Shown here piece after piece: positions 35,262 to 45,283 of a DNA stretch of 64,000 nucleotides. Source of the stretch: Bacillota bacterium (GTDB lineage Bacteria > Bacillota > Clostridia > Lachnospirales > Lachnospiraceae); contig JAEZOB010000042.1 in the NCBI GenBank assembly GCA_023414355.1, positions 327,435 through 391,434 on the forward strand, given 5' to 3'. How positions within the stretch are numbered: position 1 is the stretch's first letter; the number at the start of each line of letters is the position of its first letter. The notes under the pieces were generated by a model that was not told where the DNA came from, did not search any database, and saw only the letters and a list, made by a program, of their open reading frames with translations. Both the position numbers and the translations under genes were made by a program.

Positions 35262-35349
35262 ACCTGTTCACTCCTTATATTCTTTATAATAAGGCTAATA
35301 TAAATCACAGATAAAGTCTGGTGTTAAAATGGAGGGTTTTGAAACTATA

Positions 35350-37017
35350 TTACTTTACGATTTTTAAATCTCCGGATTGATTGCCTATCAGCTTTAGGAT
35401 AAATTCTCTCCCTTTATCAATCATAACAGGCTGTCCTTCCCACAAAGCAAAGGCACCCTTTTTATTCTGCACAAAGACATTATTCGAGAACTTCGCCGGG
35501 TTAGTTTTATTTATCATTGATTCTAGCAGGATATCCCTAGATAAGTAAAACACATTATTCTTAATATATATCCCTTTATTTCTGTTTTCACAGGTCCAGA
35601 AATTCATACTGACTGCTTTTTGATCTCCATTACCATAGAAAGCCATCTCTTGGTGATAGCTCCAACCGTAGCCTATATTCAGAATATAGTTATCCTTTAC
35701 CATGATATCAGAAAATACATATTTATTTTTGCTTTCAGAATAGTCCATCCAGCAATCCGTAATAAGCACACCGCTTCCACAGCGCTCTATCAGATTTCCT
35801 GACATGAGGTTATCCTCAAAGGTACGATTAAGGGCCTTTTCCCCTGGCAATTCCATCACTATTCCGCCATCATAGCTGTCATGTAGATAATTATTAATTA
35901 CTGCACCATCAGACACCTCAAAATTAATACATTCACCAGAGAAGAACACCTCACCCTTCTTCCCATAGTAATGTGTACATCCTCCGCCAAAGGCAACCTC
36001 GCAATTCTGTATCACGGCTCCGTCTCCGCAATGCAGACTATCATTACCTCGTGGGGCTATCCCGCCATGCGCAAAATACTTCACACATAGATTATCTACA
36101 ACACATTTTTTATCATATCCTATCTGTGGAGCATACCCCTGTACTTCAGAAGTCAGGAATTCTATCTGATTGAAGATATCACCGGGATTTCCCTGATCGC
36201 ATCTTAAATAAAGTTCTCCTTTTGTCATAATATCATACTTGTTGATAGGAGCTTCATATCCGGATAAATCTATCATGTTAAAGAATGAAAGATTATTATG
36301 TAACGCTTGAGTAATCTGAAAGCTTTTCTTATGGTTGTTCTTAGTAACATAACGAGTACCATCCCACCATGCTGAAACCTTAGAAGCCCATTTTGTATCC
36401 TCATTAAATACAATAAGACCGCAATCCGGCATATCTTTATAGTATTTCCATATCTTCTCACCATGCTTACCCTGATGATGCAATATCCATTTATCAGCTC
36501 CGACACCGCTCTCGGGAGAGCCATAGATTCTTGGTTTATTTCCTGTTCCATAGGCTGAATAGGTAACTCCCTCTAAGCATTGAAGTGCTTCTCTCCATAT
36601 TCCTCCACGTTCAAAGAAAACTGCATCTCCCGGTTTGAGGTCCGCTTCATTTACCTTCTTCAAAGTAGACCATGCCGTTTCCACAGTTAATCCGTCATTT
36701 GAATCGTTACCATTGAGTGACACATAATATGCATCTCCGGTGTAGGTCTTACCCGGGATATATTCATCCCCCTTAACAATGGTGGTACTACTGCTTAGAA
36801 TACTCTGTTTCCGTTGATCCGCTGATTTCAGAAACTGCTTTATCCAATCATTATTTGTTAATTTCGTCTCAGAGTTTTGTTTTTCTGTTTTTGAAGTGGT
36901 GCTTGCCAATACTACCAGCGTAATATGATCGCTGATTAGTAGGGAAAATAACAGACATGCTATAAATGCACCCAGACATTTTATTATATTCGATTTATAT
37001 AGTAAGGTTTTTTTCAT
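35350..37017 (-). CDS. Secreted or anchored right-handed beta-helix protein
   Basis: The 555-residue protein has an N-terminal hydrophobic segment (about 12-33) that is a signal or anchor, then 'YYVSLNGNDSNDGLT', the usual opening of DUF1565/pectate-lyase-like beta helices, and many short repeats with Asn ladders ('NNYLHDSYDGGIVME', 'GNLIERCGSGVLI'). It probably binds or cleaves a polysaccharide outside the cell; no catalytic set can be named. GGAGG precedes ATG 37015-37017, and the frame upstream of it is discounted. It follows the glycosyltransferase gene by 31 bp, so the two are likely co-transcribed. Confidence 0.82.
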   Translation of the reverse strand: MKKTLLYKSNIIKCLGAFIACLLFSLLISDHITLVVLASTTSKTEKQNSETKLTNNDWIKQFLKSADQRKQSILSSSTTIVKGDEYIPGKTYTGDAYYVSLNGNDSNDGLTVETAWSTLKKVNEADLKPGDAVFFERGGIWREALQCLEGVTYSAYGTGNKPRIYGSPESGVGADKWILHHQGKHGEKIWKYYKDMPDCGLIVFNEDTKWASKVSAWWDGTRYVTKNNHKKSFQITQALHNNLSFFNMIDLSGYEAPINKYDIMTKGELYLRCDQGNPGDIFNQIEFLTSEVQGYAPQIGYDKKCVVDNLCVKYFAHGGIAPRGNDSLHCGDGAVIQNCEVAFGGGCTHYYGKKGEVFFSGECINFEVSDGAVINNYLHDSYDGGIVMELPGEKALNRTFEDNLMSGNLIERCGSGVLITDCWMDYSESKNKYVFSDIMVKDNYILNIGYGWSYHQEMAFYGNGDQKAVSMNFWTCENRNKGIYIKNNVFYLSRDILLESMINKTNPAKFSNNVFVQNKKGAFALWEGQPVMIDKGREFILKLIGNQSGDLKIVK

Positions 37018-37048
37018 TGCTGCCTTCCTCCAGTCCTTCTCTTTTGAA

Positions 37049-38296
37049 TTATGATAGTATCGTCTTCTGTTCAATCACTGTTATTGCATTTTCTACACCA
37101 TCTTCGGCACAGATTAATGTACCAACTCTTTTTACTTGTTCGATCATATTCCGGTTCTGAGTTGCTTCAAGAATCGCCGCCGTCAGATTATCCGCTGTCA
37201 GCTTCTTTCTCATAATCGGTTTCGGCCCTAATCCCTGCTTATAGATACAGCTTCCCCAGAAAGGCTGATCACCTCCGAAGGGAATGATAATATTAGGAAC
37301 CTTTGCTCGTATCGCAGCCGCAGTCGTTCCGGCACCACCGTGATGCGCCACAGCCGAAACCCGCTCGAAAAGCCATTCATGCGGTACATAGTCAATCTGC
37401 ATAACCGTGTCAGGTAATGTAACATCCTTTAAATCACCCCAACCAGCCGAGAATATCCCTCTTTGCTTCGTTCGTTTCAAGCTTTCCAGTACAATGGATA
37501 AGGCCTGGTCAAAATTACCGCCGACAGCGCTTCCAAAACCTATGTAGATTGGTTTCTCTCCTGTTGCAAGGAACTCGACGAGCTTTTGATCCGGCTGGTA
37601 GTCCACGCCATCATCATTAATCCAAAAGCCTGTGATATACTTTTCCTTACCATATTCATGCGGCCTGTGCGAAAGGAAGGAGCTGTAGGCATAAATAGAG
37701 GGTATTTCTCTGCCATGCAGATATCGATAGGGAAAGGCAAAGGGTTTGATTTTATCTAGTCCCAGTTCGACACGCCAATCATTCAGCAGCTTTCTAGTTA
37801 CATGGGACCATAGCCTATCACCAAGCCAAAAAGTCAATCGATTGTAGGGTGCTCCAAAGGGCAACATCGGTGCAGTCATTGCCGGAAATTCACTCGTTGG
37901 ATCCAGTGGACAGAAATTCACACGAAAGCACGGTATCCCGTACTTGTCAGCGACATGCCAGGCTACACCGCCTAAAGTCGAATAAAGAATTGCATCCATT
38001 CCGATACAAGCCTGTTCGATATCTGATAAGAATTGCTTTTTCACCGGATTTAACAGTTTCTCTAGGTTTCTGAAATACTCAAGCGAAGAGACCTGTTCCC
38101 CGACCAGCAGCCGGATTACCTCAACAGCATCCCCCGCAAGCGGTCGAAACTCGAACCCATTCGTTACTATGAATTCCTTAAACTTGATAAAGGTGGTGAT
38201 TCTCACCCGATGTCCTCTCTTTTGCAAGCCCTTTCCCAGTGCAATAAAAGGCTTCACATCCCCCAATGATCCAATCGTAATGATCCCATAGTTCAT
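37049..38296 (-). CDS. GT1-family glycosyltransferase (UGT/sterol-glucosyltransferase type)
   Basis: The 415-residue GT-B protein starts 'GIITIGSLGDVKPFIALGKG' and has the C-terminal donor motif 'VAHHGGAGTTAAAIRAKVP' followed by 'PFGGDQPFWG'. These are hallmarks of UDP-sugar transferases acting on lipids, macrolides or sterol-like acceptors. It is cytosolic or peripheral at the membrane. AGGAGGGG precedes the ATG. The acceptor is not predictable; the downstream gene encodes a beta-helix protein. A family B hairpin lies upstream. Confidence 0.9.
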   Translation of the reverse strand: MNYGIITIGSLGDVKPFIALGKGLQKRGHRVRITTFIKFKEFIVTNGFEFRPLAGDAVEVIRLLVGEQVSSLEYFRNLEKLLNPVKKQFLSDIEQACIGMDAILYSTLGGVAWHVADKYGIPCFRVNFCPLDPTSEFPAMTAPMLPFGAPYNRLTFWLGDRLWSHVTRKLLNDWRVELGLDKIKPFAFPYRYLHGREIPSIYAYSSFLSHRPHEYGKEKYITGFWINDDGVDYQPDQKLVEFLATGEKPIYIGFGSAVGGNFDQALSIVLESLKRTKQRGIFSAGWGDLKDVTLPDTVMQIDYVPHEWLFERVSAVAHHGGAGTTAAAIRAKVPNIIIPFGGDQPFWGSCIYKQGLGPKPIMRKKLTADNLTAAILEATQNRNMIEQVKRVGTLICAEDGVENAITVIEQKTILS

Positions 38297-38340
38297 AAAT
38301 GCCCCTCCTATCCCCTATCCGAGAATATTTTACATTTTAA

Positions 38341-38425
38341 TAACCATACCCTTTCCATAGTCAAGTGATTTGTGCAGTGCACAAATTGCTGTGTGAAAAA
38401 CTTATCTTTCACACAATTTCCTGAT
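38341..38425. repeat. Modular hairpin repeat (family B), partial copy upstream of glycosyltransferase
   Basis: AACCATACCCTTTCCATAG followed by GATTTGTGCAGTGCACAAATT and GTGTGAAA-loop-TTTCACAC. The first 60 bp match 56557-56615 with scattered changes. Both copies lie upstream of a leftward gene in the same orientation. Confidence 0.65.
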
Positions 38426-38464
38426 CAGAAATAAAATGTAATTGATAGAAACAGCATATACCTT

Positions 38465-39346
38465 TCAAATCGATTTCGTCAATTGTGACCGTATTAATTT
38501 CTTATTTTGTGAGAACAGTACCTGAAAAATTCCGCTTTCCGTCAGTAAACCGACGATCAGAATTGCCGTACCGATATAAAACTTCGTACTGACCCGATCA
38601 CCAAACAGAATGCCGATCACAACGGTAAAGGGGATCTTCAGGTATGAGACCAAGCTGCCCTTGATTGCGGAAATCCTGCTGTAGCTGCTTGTCATCAGCC
38701 ATTGGGCAAGAAAGGAGGATCCACCGATAGCAAGAAGAAGGAGGAACTGAAGTAGCCCCGGTTTCAGTTGATTTACTGAGGAGAAAGGTGCAAAGACAAG
38801 CCCAAATATACAGGCTGACATATAGACAATGGCCGGATGCTCCTTTTCACTGGAACGCTTGGTATAATGAATTGCAATGCCCATAATCAGGCCGCTGAAC
38901 ACTCCTATGATATCTCCCGCCAAGGAGTATTTGCCACCATCATAGAATATGATCGTCACCCCCATCAAACAGAGCATCATACTGATCATATTTACCAACT
39001 TCATACGCTCTTTATTTAAAAGAAAACCCAATAGAGCGACAAAGATCACATATAAGTTATTCATCAGTGTTGCTCTGGCACTACCCGTTTTTTCAATCGC
39101 GAGATAAAAAAGGATCATAGAGACGGAACCGGCAACACCTCGTATCACCCATGCCTTTTTATCACTCACTCGAAATGCTTTTTTCGAAAATAGCAATACT
39201 GCCAATCCTAATATGACACCTATGATAAATCTGGTAACAGAAATAAAATAACTATTAAAGCTGTCGGAAACTAATTTCACCAGTACAGCACTTAAGGAGA
39301 AGAACATACTGGATGCTATCATATAACAAATACCCTTCAATTTCAT
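38465..39346 (-). CDS. EamA/DMT-family transporter
   Basis: The 293-residue protein has ten membrane helices in two EamA halves, with 'GVAGSVSMILFYLAIEKT' in the first. Members export amino acids, nucleosides or other metabolites. It is divergent from a MocR-type regulator across a 124-bp gap, a common pairing that suggests regulation by that protein. The substrate is unknown, perhaps an amine or amino acid. Confidence 0.9.
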   Translation of the reverse strand: MKLKGICYMIASSMFFSLSAVLVKLVSDSFNSYFISVTRFIIGVILGLAVLLFSKKAFRVSDKKAWVIRGVAGSVSMILFYLAIEKTGSARATLMNNLYVIFVALLGFLLNKERMKLVNMISMMLCLMGVTIIFYDGGKYSLAGDIIGVFSGLIMGIAIHYTKRSSEKEHPAIVYMSACIFGLVFAPFSSVNQLKPGLLQFLLLLAIGGSSFLAQWLMTSSYSRISAIKGSLVSYLKIPFTVVIGILFGDRVSTKFYIGTAILIVGLLTESGIFQVLFSQNKKLIRSQLTKSI

Positions 39347-39470
39347 AGCTGTTGCACCTCTCTGTATCGATATGGTATAATTGATTTAATACAGATAAGA
39401 GTTTACCTGTCCAGGCGTAGGATATCAATGTATATTTCATCATTCTGTATCGCTACAGTTAGGAGAATCT

Positions 39471-40856
39471 ATGGAAAATCGCTATGAAGATGTAAAAGAA
39501 TATATTGTAGAACAGATGAAATCATCCAGGATGAAACCCGGTGCCAAGCTGCCATCAGTCAGAGAACTTGCGAAGCAATGTCAGGTCTGTAATTCGACTG
39601 TCGTAAATGCATACAGAAAATTAGAGCAGGAAAACATCATCTATTCTATGCCCAAAAGCGGATATTATGCTATGAAGCCCAGAAACACAGATATTGTACC
39701 TGATAATTCCTCTATCATCGAGCTTTCAAAAGCAACCCCGGCTCACGATCTATTGCCCTATCACAAATTTCGCAATTGTATTAATCAGGCTATCGACTCC
39801 TATGGGGGAGCCCTCTTCATTTATTCGAATCCTCAGGGTTTTGAAGGTTTGAGAAATACTCTTGTAAAGTATTATGGACAAGAGCAGATTTTTACCTCCG
39901 AAAGTAATATGGTTATTACGGCTGGTACCTATCAGGCTCTCTTGATCCTAGTCAAAATGCCATTTCCGAACGGAAATTCCAATATTCTCGTTGAACAGCC
40001 TACTTATTCCGGTATGCTAAGACTTATGAAGCTGGAGAATAGTAACGTAATCGGCATAGAAAGAGATGTGAATGGGATTGACCTTGATCGGCTGGAGACC
40101 ATATTCCGGAGCGGAAACGTGAAATTTTTCTATTTGATGCCTCGCTTTCAGAATCCCACCGGTTTCTCCTATCCCAAAGAACAAAAGCTAAAAATACTTG
40201 CGCTGGCAGCCAAATATAATGTGTATATCGTCGAAGATGATTATCTTGCAGACCTCGAAACAGATCCAAAAAATGATTCTCTGTTTGCAATGAGTCAGAT
40301 GCCTAATATTATCTATATCCGAAGCTTTTCCAAATCATTGCTGCCGGGCATTCGCGTGGCTTCGGTGATCCTGCCCGAGCTGCTCGTAAATGATTTTATT
40401 ACTTATAAAAAGCTTTGTGATATCGGTAACTCCAATTTAAATCAGGCTGCCCTCGAATTATTTATCAATTCAGGGATGCTGGAAAAGCATTGCAGGGATA
40501 TCAGAAATGAATATGAAATCAGAATGGCTGAAATGGAGCGATTTACCGAGACAGCCTCCCTGTTGGGGTTGGAATTATTCGTACCCCATACCGGATTCTT
40601 CTGTTATCTGACCTTGCCAAAGGAGATCAGTAGCAACAGACTGATGGGATTATTAAAGATAAATCAGATTGCTATGGCAGGGACACAGGATATGTATATC
40701 CCCTGTTTCTTCAAGGATAATTCTTTAAGAATCGGCCTTTGCTGTCTTGATCAGCATACGATCAGCCAAAGCATCCGAAAAACCTTTGAGTGTATCGAAA
40801 AAGTTATGAATTCTGCTCAGATGAGCTTACAGCATGAAGATATATTGATCCAATAG
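39471..40856 (+). CDS. MocR/GntR-family regulator with aminotransferase domain
   Basis: The 461-residue protein has an N-terminal GntR winged helix (about 1-70; 'LPSVRELAKQCQVCNSTVVN') fused to a fold-type I aminotransferase domain (about 90-445). The PLP Lys is in 'YIRSFSKSLLPGIRVA', and 'VEDDYLADLE' provides the ring-binding Asp. Members sense PLP or amine-containing compounds and control a neighbouring gene; the divergent EamA transporter is the likely target. TTAGGAGA precedes the ATG. Confidence 0.93.
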   Translation: MENRYEDVKEYIVEQMKSSRMKPGAKLPSVRELAKQCQVCNSTVVNAYRKLEQENIIYSMPKSGYYAMKPRNTDIVPDNSSIIELSKATPAHDLLPYHKFRNCINQAIDSYGGALFIYSNPQGFEGLRNTLVKYYGQEQIFTSESNMVITAGTYQALLILVKMPFPNGNSNILVEQPTYSGMLRLMKLENSNVIGIERDVNGIDLDRLETIFRSGNVKFFYLMPRFQNPTGFSYPKEQKLKILALAAKYNVYIVEDDYLADLETDPKNDSLFAMSQMPNIIYIRSFSKSLLPGIRVASVILPELLVNDFITYKKLCDIGNSNLNQAALELFINSGMLEKHCRDIRNEYEIRMAEMERFTETASLLGLELFVPHTGFFCYLTLPKEISSNRLMGLLKINQIAMAGTQDMYIPCFFKDNSLRIGLCCLDQHTISQSIRKTFECIEKVMNSAQMSLQHEDILIQ

Positions 40857-40917
40857 GTTAGAAATACTCGACCAATAGAATTGAGAATACACACAGCAGC
40901 AGAGTCTTTGTAAAAAT

Positions 40918-40954
40918 GTAGGGTCTTTGTAAAAGCTAATTACAAAGGCCCTAC
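40918..40954 (-). terminator. Terminator of the 40991-44330 ABC operon
   Basis: GTAGGGTCTTTGTAA pairs with TTACAAAGGCCCTAC; the T-tract is on the minus-strand side. It also lies after the rightward MocR gene and may work for both. Confidence 0.65.
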
Positions 40955-40990
40955 TGTCGGTGCAACCACTTCTCGGTAGTAATCGGTTAA

Positions 40991-41119
40991 TTATATCATT
41001 CCACTATGCATTTCTTTGATAGACGGTATAAAATAATTCACAGACAAGTGTAATAATAACAATGCTGCCATCGTACACACCACAATAATTAAAATCTTTT
41101 TCATCTTTTTACTCATCAT
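40991..41119 (-). CDS. 42-residue single-helix membrane peptide
   Basis: ATG at 41117-41119 preceded by AAGGAG at good spacing; stop at 40991-40993. The peptide has a basic start (MMSKKMKK), one hydrophobic helix (about 9-24: ILIIVVCTMAALLLLH) and a short polar C-terminal tail. It lies 115 bp downstream of the FtsX-type permease gene on the same strand and before the operon terminator. It could be a small subunit or regulator of that exporter. I do not recognise a family. Confidence 0.6.
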   Translation of the reverse strand: MMSKKMKKILIIVVCTMAALLLLHLSVNYFIPSIKEMHSGMI

Positions 41120-41233
41120 TTCTATCTCCTTATTTTCATAAAATATTTGTTTACCGTGTGACTTTTTGATTACCCTGCGACTTTTATTGACGGGTTTCTA
41201 TTTGTCTTATTAGTCAAGGAATCGGATGGAACC

Positions 41234-43609
41234 CTATTCATATGCCAACATCTCTTTCAGTGAAGAGCCTGCTGCTTTCCAGGCCGGAACGAGTCCTGAC
41301 AGGAAGGCTACGATGATTGAAATCGCAAACCATAGGAGCATCCCGGAAAGTGATATTGTATTATTCAAATCAGTGTGTAGAAATATCTGTCCAAAATAAT
41401 TTCCTGTCCAGATAGAAATCGGGTAGGATAAAATTACTCCTAACAGCCATCCTGCTGCTCCCATAAGAATAACTTCTGATGAAATCATCGTGATGAGCTG
41501 CCTGCTATTTACCCCAATTGCCTTTTGAATTCCAAGCTCACGTCTTCTCTCTGAAATATTAAGCCCGATGGCAGAGGCTATACTGAGTCCTCCTACGATT
41601 ACAGCCAATACGGCAACGATGGAGAGAAAATTCACAATGATATTCAGATGTTCTACAAACGCCTTTCGCAAAAGGCCGATATTCCAGTTTTCAGAGATCT
41701 CAATTCCTTGCGTCCGGAAGTCAGCCTCAAGCTTTTTAGAAAGCTCTACCTGTTGATCCGAAGTTAGATCCTTTACCGAAAACATGATGTTCTGTCTGGA
41801 GGCCCCGCTAAATAGAGTTTCATATGTATCTAGATTGATGTAGATACTTGGAAGCGGAGGTATTTCATTCACGATCCCAACGATTACGACAGCGGCACTC
41901 TGCTCTCCGATTTTCATCGTGACGGTCATTCCCGGTTGTATCCACTTTTCTTCATCCCACAGCGCTTTATTGATGATGACTGCAGGCTCCGAGGTTTGAA
42001 GATTCGACCCTTCCAGTAGATTAAAATGTATCATGGAGCTGTTTCTCGGTAGTGCTTTTATCGTATAAAAGGCTGAATCGGTACCATCCTCTTTTAGAAA
42101 ATTTGCCGTATTTGCCTTATATACTTCTGCTTCTTCTACTCCGGTGATATCAGAAAGCTTCTTTAATATCTCTTCCTCCGGATACTGCCCGTAAAGTCTG
42201 ATATCAAAGTCATAGTCGAATGTTTTCATGCTTACATCAACTGTCTTGCCGATCGAAGCAACAATATTTTGGGAGGTCATAAAGAGTACTCCGCCTGTTG
42301 CCAACGCAAGGATTGCCAGGATAGTACGGCCCTTCTTGCGAAACACATTATTGAAAGGAATCCTGATTTGAGAGTTCATCTTGTTCCTTCTGCGTGGATA
42401 GGAACTTGTATTCTTTGATTTACCACTGCTGCTTTGTTCCGACAAGCCTTCCTTCACGGTTATGATGCAGCTTTTATAGATCGGATAGAAGGATGCAACA
42501 AGTGGTATCAGAATTCCTGCAGATACGATGACAGTATAGACCCAAAAAGGAATTCGATAGCTCGTAATTTCAAAATTCAATACTCCTGCAGCAAAATCAG
42601 AATAACCCGATCCTACAAAAATTGATATCGGTATACTTACCACAATTGCTGCGAAACTGATTAGTAACACATATATGAAATATGGAAGAGCAATATCCCG
42701 GATATCGGCTCCTGCAGATTTCATGATCGCTATCTGCTTTGTCTGTGTGGACATTATAAAATTCAGTAGGTTGATGATGATAATGCACGCAACGAATAAT
42801 GAAATTACAGCAAACGCCTGTATTAAAAAGAGTAGTGATTTCAACTGATCGCCATGCGGATGCTTTCCCGGGACAGGGACATCCACCTTGGCAACCTGAT
42901 ACCCATTTTGAAGCAATTGCACTTTCATATCTGCAGCTAACTCTCTCAGCTTTTCCCGGTCAAATCTGTTATCATACGATACAATATGAAGCTCATCGTA
43001 CCACCCCGAATAGCCTAAGGTCTGTAACGCTTCCAATGTTAAAAAAGCATAGGAGTATTTTTCCATAGAGGCCGGAGAAAGACCCGGTGCATGAACTCTT
43101 CCACTCAAGTTCATTTTGGTTTCCTTCCCACCGGGAAGCTTGATCACCACCTCTTCCTCATATCCCTTTCTCAGATAGGTCAGGTTCTTCAAAGAATCCC
43201 TTTCCAGTGCCATTTGATCATTCGCTGTCGGCAGTATCCCCTTCTCAAGTGTAAAGGTATCTACTTTCAGACTGTTAAAATTCTCAATTGCGAACAGATG
43301 GATCGTACCATAGGTGCCATTTTCTCTATTAATGCGGGCAAGCTGTGTTTTTCTGACTTCGACAGTAAGATTGTCTTTCATTCCTTGGATCAGGTCCACA
43401 GCTCCTGCATCAAGATTACTGACTTTTAAAACAATGGATGACGGATTCGTATTCATATAGTTCGTATCCATTTCTCTGGTTAATATAGAGAACGCGGTCA
43501 GAACAAAGCCAATGCTAACAATACCAATCAATATGCCCAGGAATGCCATCACTGTCCTTCCCTGATAAATTCTCAATTCCCTGAATACTTTTTTATAATT
43601 TGTCTTCAC
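41234..43609 (-). CDS. ABC exporter permease, FtsX type (two FtsX units)
   Basis: The 791-residue protein has an N-terminal helix (about 20-42), an extracytoplasmic domain, three helices (about 260-385), a short cytoplasmic link ('PRRRNKMNSQIRIPFNNVFR') and a second FtsX unit ending with three helices (about 660-785). It starts at GTG 43607-43609 with AAAGG upstream. It lies 16 bp after its ATPase gene. It probably exports or extracts a lipid, peptide or drug; the divergent TetR at 44692 is the likely regulator. Confidence 0.9.
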   Translation of the reverse strand: MKTNYKKVFRELRIYQGRTVMAFLGILIGIVSIGFVLTAFSILTREMDTNYMNTNPSSIVLKVSNLDAGAVDLIQGMKDNLTVEVRKTQLARINRENGTYGTIHLFAIENFNSLKVDTFTLEKGILPTANDQMALERDSLKNLTYLRKGYEEEVVIKLPGGKETKMNLSGRVHAPGLSPASMEKYSYAFLTLEALQTLGYSGWYDELHIVSYDNRFDREKLRELAADMKVQLLQNGYQVAKVDVPVPGKHPHGDQLKSLLFLIQAFAVISLFVACIIIINLLNFIMSTQTKQIAIMKSAGADIRDIALPYFIYVLLISFAAIVVSIPISIFVGSGYSDFAAGVLNFEITSYRIPFWVYTVIVSAGILIPLVASFYPIYKSCIITVKEGLSEQSSSGKSKNTSSYPRRRNKMNSQIRIPFNNVFRKKGRTILAILALATGGVLFMTSQNIVASIGKTVDVSMKTFDYDFDIRLYGQYPEEEILKKLSDITGVEEAEVYKANTANFLKEDGTDSAFYTIKALPRNSSMIHFNLLEGSNLQTSEPAVIINKALWDEEKWIQPGMTVTMKIGEQSAAVVIVGIVNEIPPLPSIYINLDTYETLFSGASRQNIMFSVKDLTSDQQVELSKKLEADFRTQGIEISENWNIGLLRKAFVEHLNIIVNFLSIVAVLAVIVGGLSIASAIGLNISERRRELGIQKAIGVNSRQLITMISSEVILMGAAGWLLGVILSYPISIWTGNYFGQIFLHTDLNNTISLSGMLLWFAISIIVAFLSGLVPAWKAAGSSLKEMLAYE

Positions 43610-43625
43610 TTCATATCACCTTTTC

Positions 43626-44330
43626 CTACTTATTTTGAGTATCCTCTATAATCTGCCCATCACTGATTCGAATGATTCTCTTACAGCGTTCCGCCAGTTC
43701 GTTGTTATGGGTTACCATGATGACGTTTTTCCCCTCTTCAGTAAGTGATTTCAATAGAGTAAAGATCTCCTCAGAGGTATTACTGTCAAGATTTCCTGTC
43801 GGTTCATCCGCATAAATGATGTCAGGGTCATTCGCTAATGCCCGGGCAATGGCTACTCGCTGTTGTTCTCCTCCTGACAGAGCAGCCGGAAACTTATCGA
43901 TATGGGCCTCCATCCCCACCTTGACGAGAAGTGCTTTCGCTCTTTCTCTTCTTTTGGATGAAGGAATTCTTTTTGAAAAATCCATCGGCATAATCACATT
44001 TTCAAGGACGGTTAAGGTTGGCATCAGTTGAAAGAATTGAAACACAAAGCCGATATTTTCTCCTCTGAAGCGACTGAGCTGCCTTTCTTTTAAGAGATTG
44101 ATTTCTTTGTCATTGACAAGGATCCGACCTTCTGTTGGTGTATCAATCCCTCCAAGCAGGTTTAGTAAGGTGGATTTTCCACTTCCTGATTTTCCTACAA
44201 TTGCAATAAATTCCCCCGGATTAATCTTCAGATCCAACCCCCTTAACGCCCAGAAATCCTTCTCACCTACGGTGTATCTCTTTTTTACATTTTCAAGTAC
44301 AATAACTGCTTTCCTATCATTACACAACAT
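43626..44330 (-). CDS. ABC exporter ATP-binding protein (MacB/LolD type)
   Basis: The 234-residue ATPase has Walker A 'GKSGSGKSTLL', Q-loop 'FVFQFFQLMP', signature 'LSGGEQQR', Walker B 'DIIYADEPTG' and H-loop 'VTHNNE'. The frame is open seven codons further, but AAGGAGG lies 5 nt before ATG 44328-44330. It forms an exporter with the downstream permease. It is divergent from a tetR gene. Confidence 0.93.
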   Translation of the reverse strand: MLCNDRKAVIVLENVKKRYTVGEKDFWALRGLDLKINPGEFIAIVGKSGSGKSTLLNLLGGIDTPTEGRILVNDKEINLLKERQLSRFRGENIGFVFQFFQLMPTLTVLENVIMPMDFSKRIPSSKRRERAKALLVKVGMEAHIDKFPAALSGGEQQRVAIARALANDPDIIYADEPTGNLDSNTSEEIFTLLKSLTEEGKNVIMVTHNNELAERCKRIIRISDGQIIEDTQNK

Positions 44331-44359
44331 TTTTTCCTCCTTCTCTTGCAAAACAAAAA

Positions 44360-44691
44360 TAAAAATCGTATAATATGTACGTTACTGAACATATTGTACG
44401 ATTTCTATCATAAGAAGCTTTTTATAATGTTTCAATAACCAGTCAATTAAAAAAGTATCATATTGAACATTTTCAACAATTTGTTCAGAAATGAGGATAG
44501 TGTGAACAAAAAACAGTTCACACGGGAAGAAGCTGCGAAGTTCGTGCAGTGGCACTCACTCCTTGTTCTTCCAGGTTTTGAACTGTGCAAAGCGGTAACA
44601 TGGAGATTTAGTTTGAAAAATCAAGATTTTTCACAAGGTAAATTTGTGCTTACGTCCAAATTTACAGGTGCTCATAAGAAAGGAGATTTAC
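44360..44691. promoter_or_regulatory. Hairpin-rich divergent control region between ABC exporter and tetR
   Basis: Near the ABC gene, GTACGTTACTGAACATATTGTAC and repeated GAACA/TGTTC words (44370-44490) look like regulator sites. Toward tetR a series of hairpins occurs: TGAACAAAAAACAGTTCA, TGAAAAATCAAGATTTTTCA and GTAAATTTG-loop-CAAATTTAC (about 44500-44670). No coding frame with a ribosome site was found in it. Confidence 0.45.
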
Positions 44692-45282
44692 ATGAAGGCT
44701 GAAAAACCGGATCGCCGAACTGAAAAGACACGCCAGTCGCTATTATTTGCGCTGAGCGATTTAATGCAGGAAAAGAAGTATAGTAATATTACAATTCAGG
44801 AGATTATTGACAGGGCAAATGTGGGCAGATCCACCTTTTATGCACATTTTGAGACAAAGGATGAGCTGCTGAGCAGCTGCATGGAGCATATCTTTGGAAT
44901 GCTGAATCAGCAGATCACCGACTGTGTCGAGCAAGCCGGCAATCAGCTGCGCTTTGTACCTGTCACTGAACTTTTTGAACATGTGAAGGATAACAGCCGT
45001 TTGATTAAGGGCCTTATGAGCTCTGAACGCTCGGATATACTCCTTAATAAAATTCAAGCCTATTGGAATCATAAAATTGAGCAATATCTGCTTACACAAT
45101 ACTTAAGTCAAAGGGAACCTATCGTTCCTCTGACCTTACTTACAAATCACATCACCAGTACCATGCTTGAATTGCTGATCTGGTGGATTAGTCACAATAT
45201 GCCCTATTCCCCCCAACAAATGGACGAATACTTTCAGTTGCTGATTAATCCCTGTATTCAGTCAGCATTTTCCGCAAAGTAA
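44692..45282 (+). CDS. TetR-family transcriptional regulator
   Basis: The 196-residue protein has the helix-turn-helix 'RANVGRSTFYAHFETKDELL' and a C-terminal domain of the TetR_C type found in YbiH/AcrR-like Firmicutes regulators. AAAGGAG lies 6 nt before ATG 44692-44694; 16 upstream codons are discounted. It is divergent from the ABC exporter and probably represses it. Its own leader is unusually long (about 300 bp) and rich in hairpins. Confidence 0.9.
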   Translation: MKAEKPDRRTEKTRQSLLFALSDLMQEKKYSNITIQEIIDRANVGRSTFYAHFETKDELLSSCMEHIFGMLNQQITDCVEQAGNQLRFVPVTELFEHVKDNSRLIKGLMSSERSDILLNKIQAYWNHKIEQYLLTQYLSQREPIVPLTLLTNHITSTMLELLIWWISHNMPYSPQQMDEYFQLLINPCIQSAFSAK

Positions 45283-45283
45283 T

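Noticed and set aside
44463..44702. 79-codon frame upstream of tetR
   Set aside because: It starts at a TTG without ribosome site, runs through hairpins and overlaps the tetR start out of frame.
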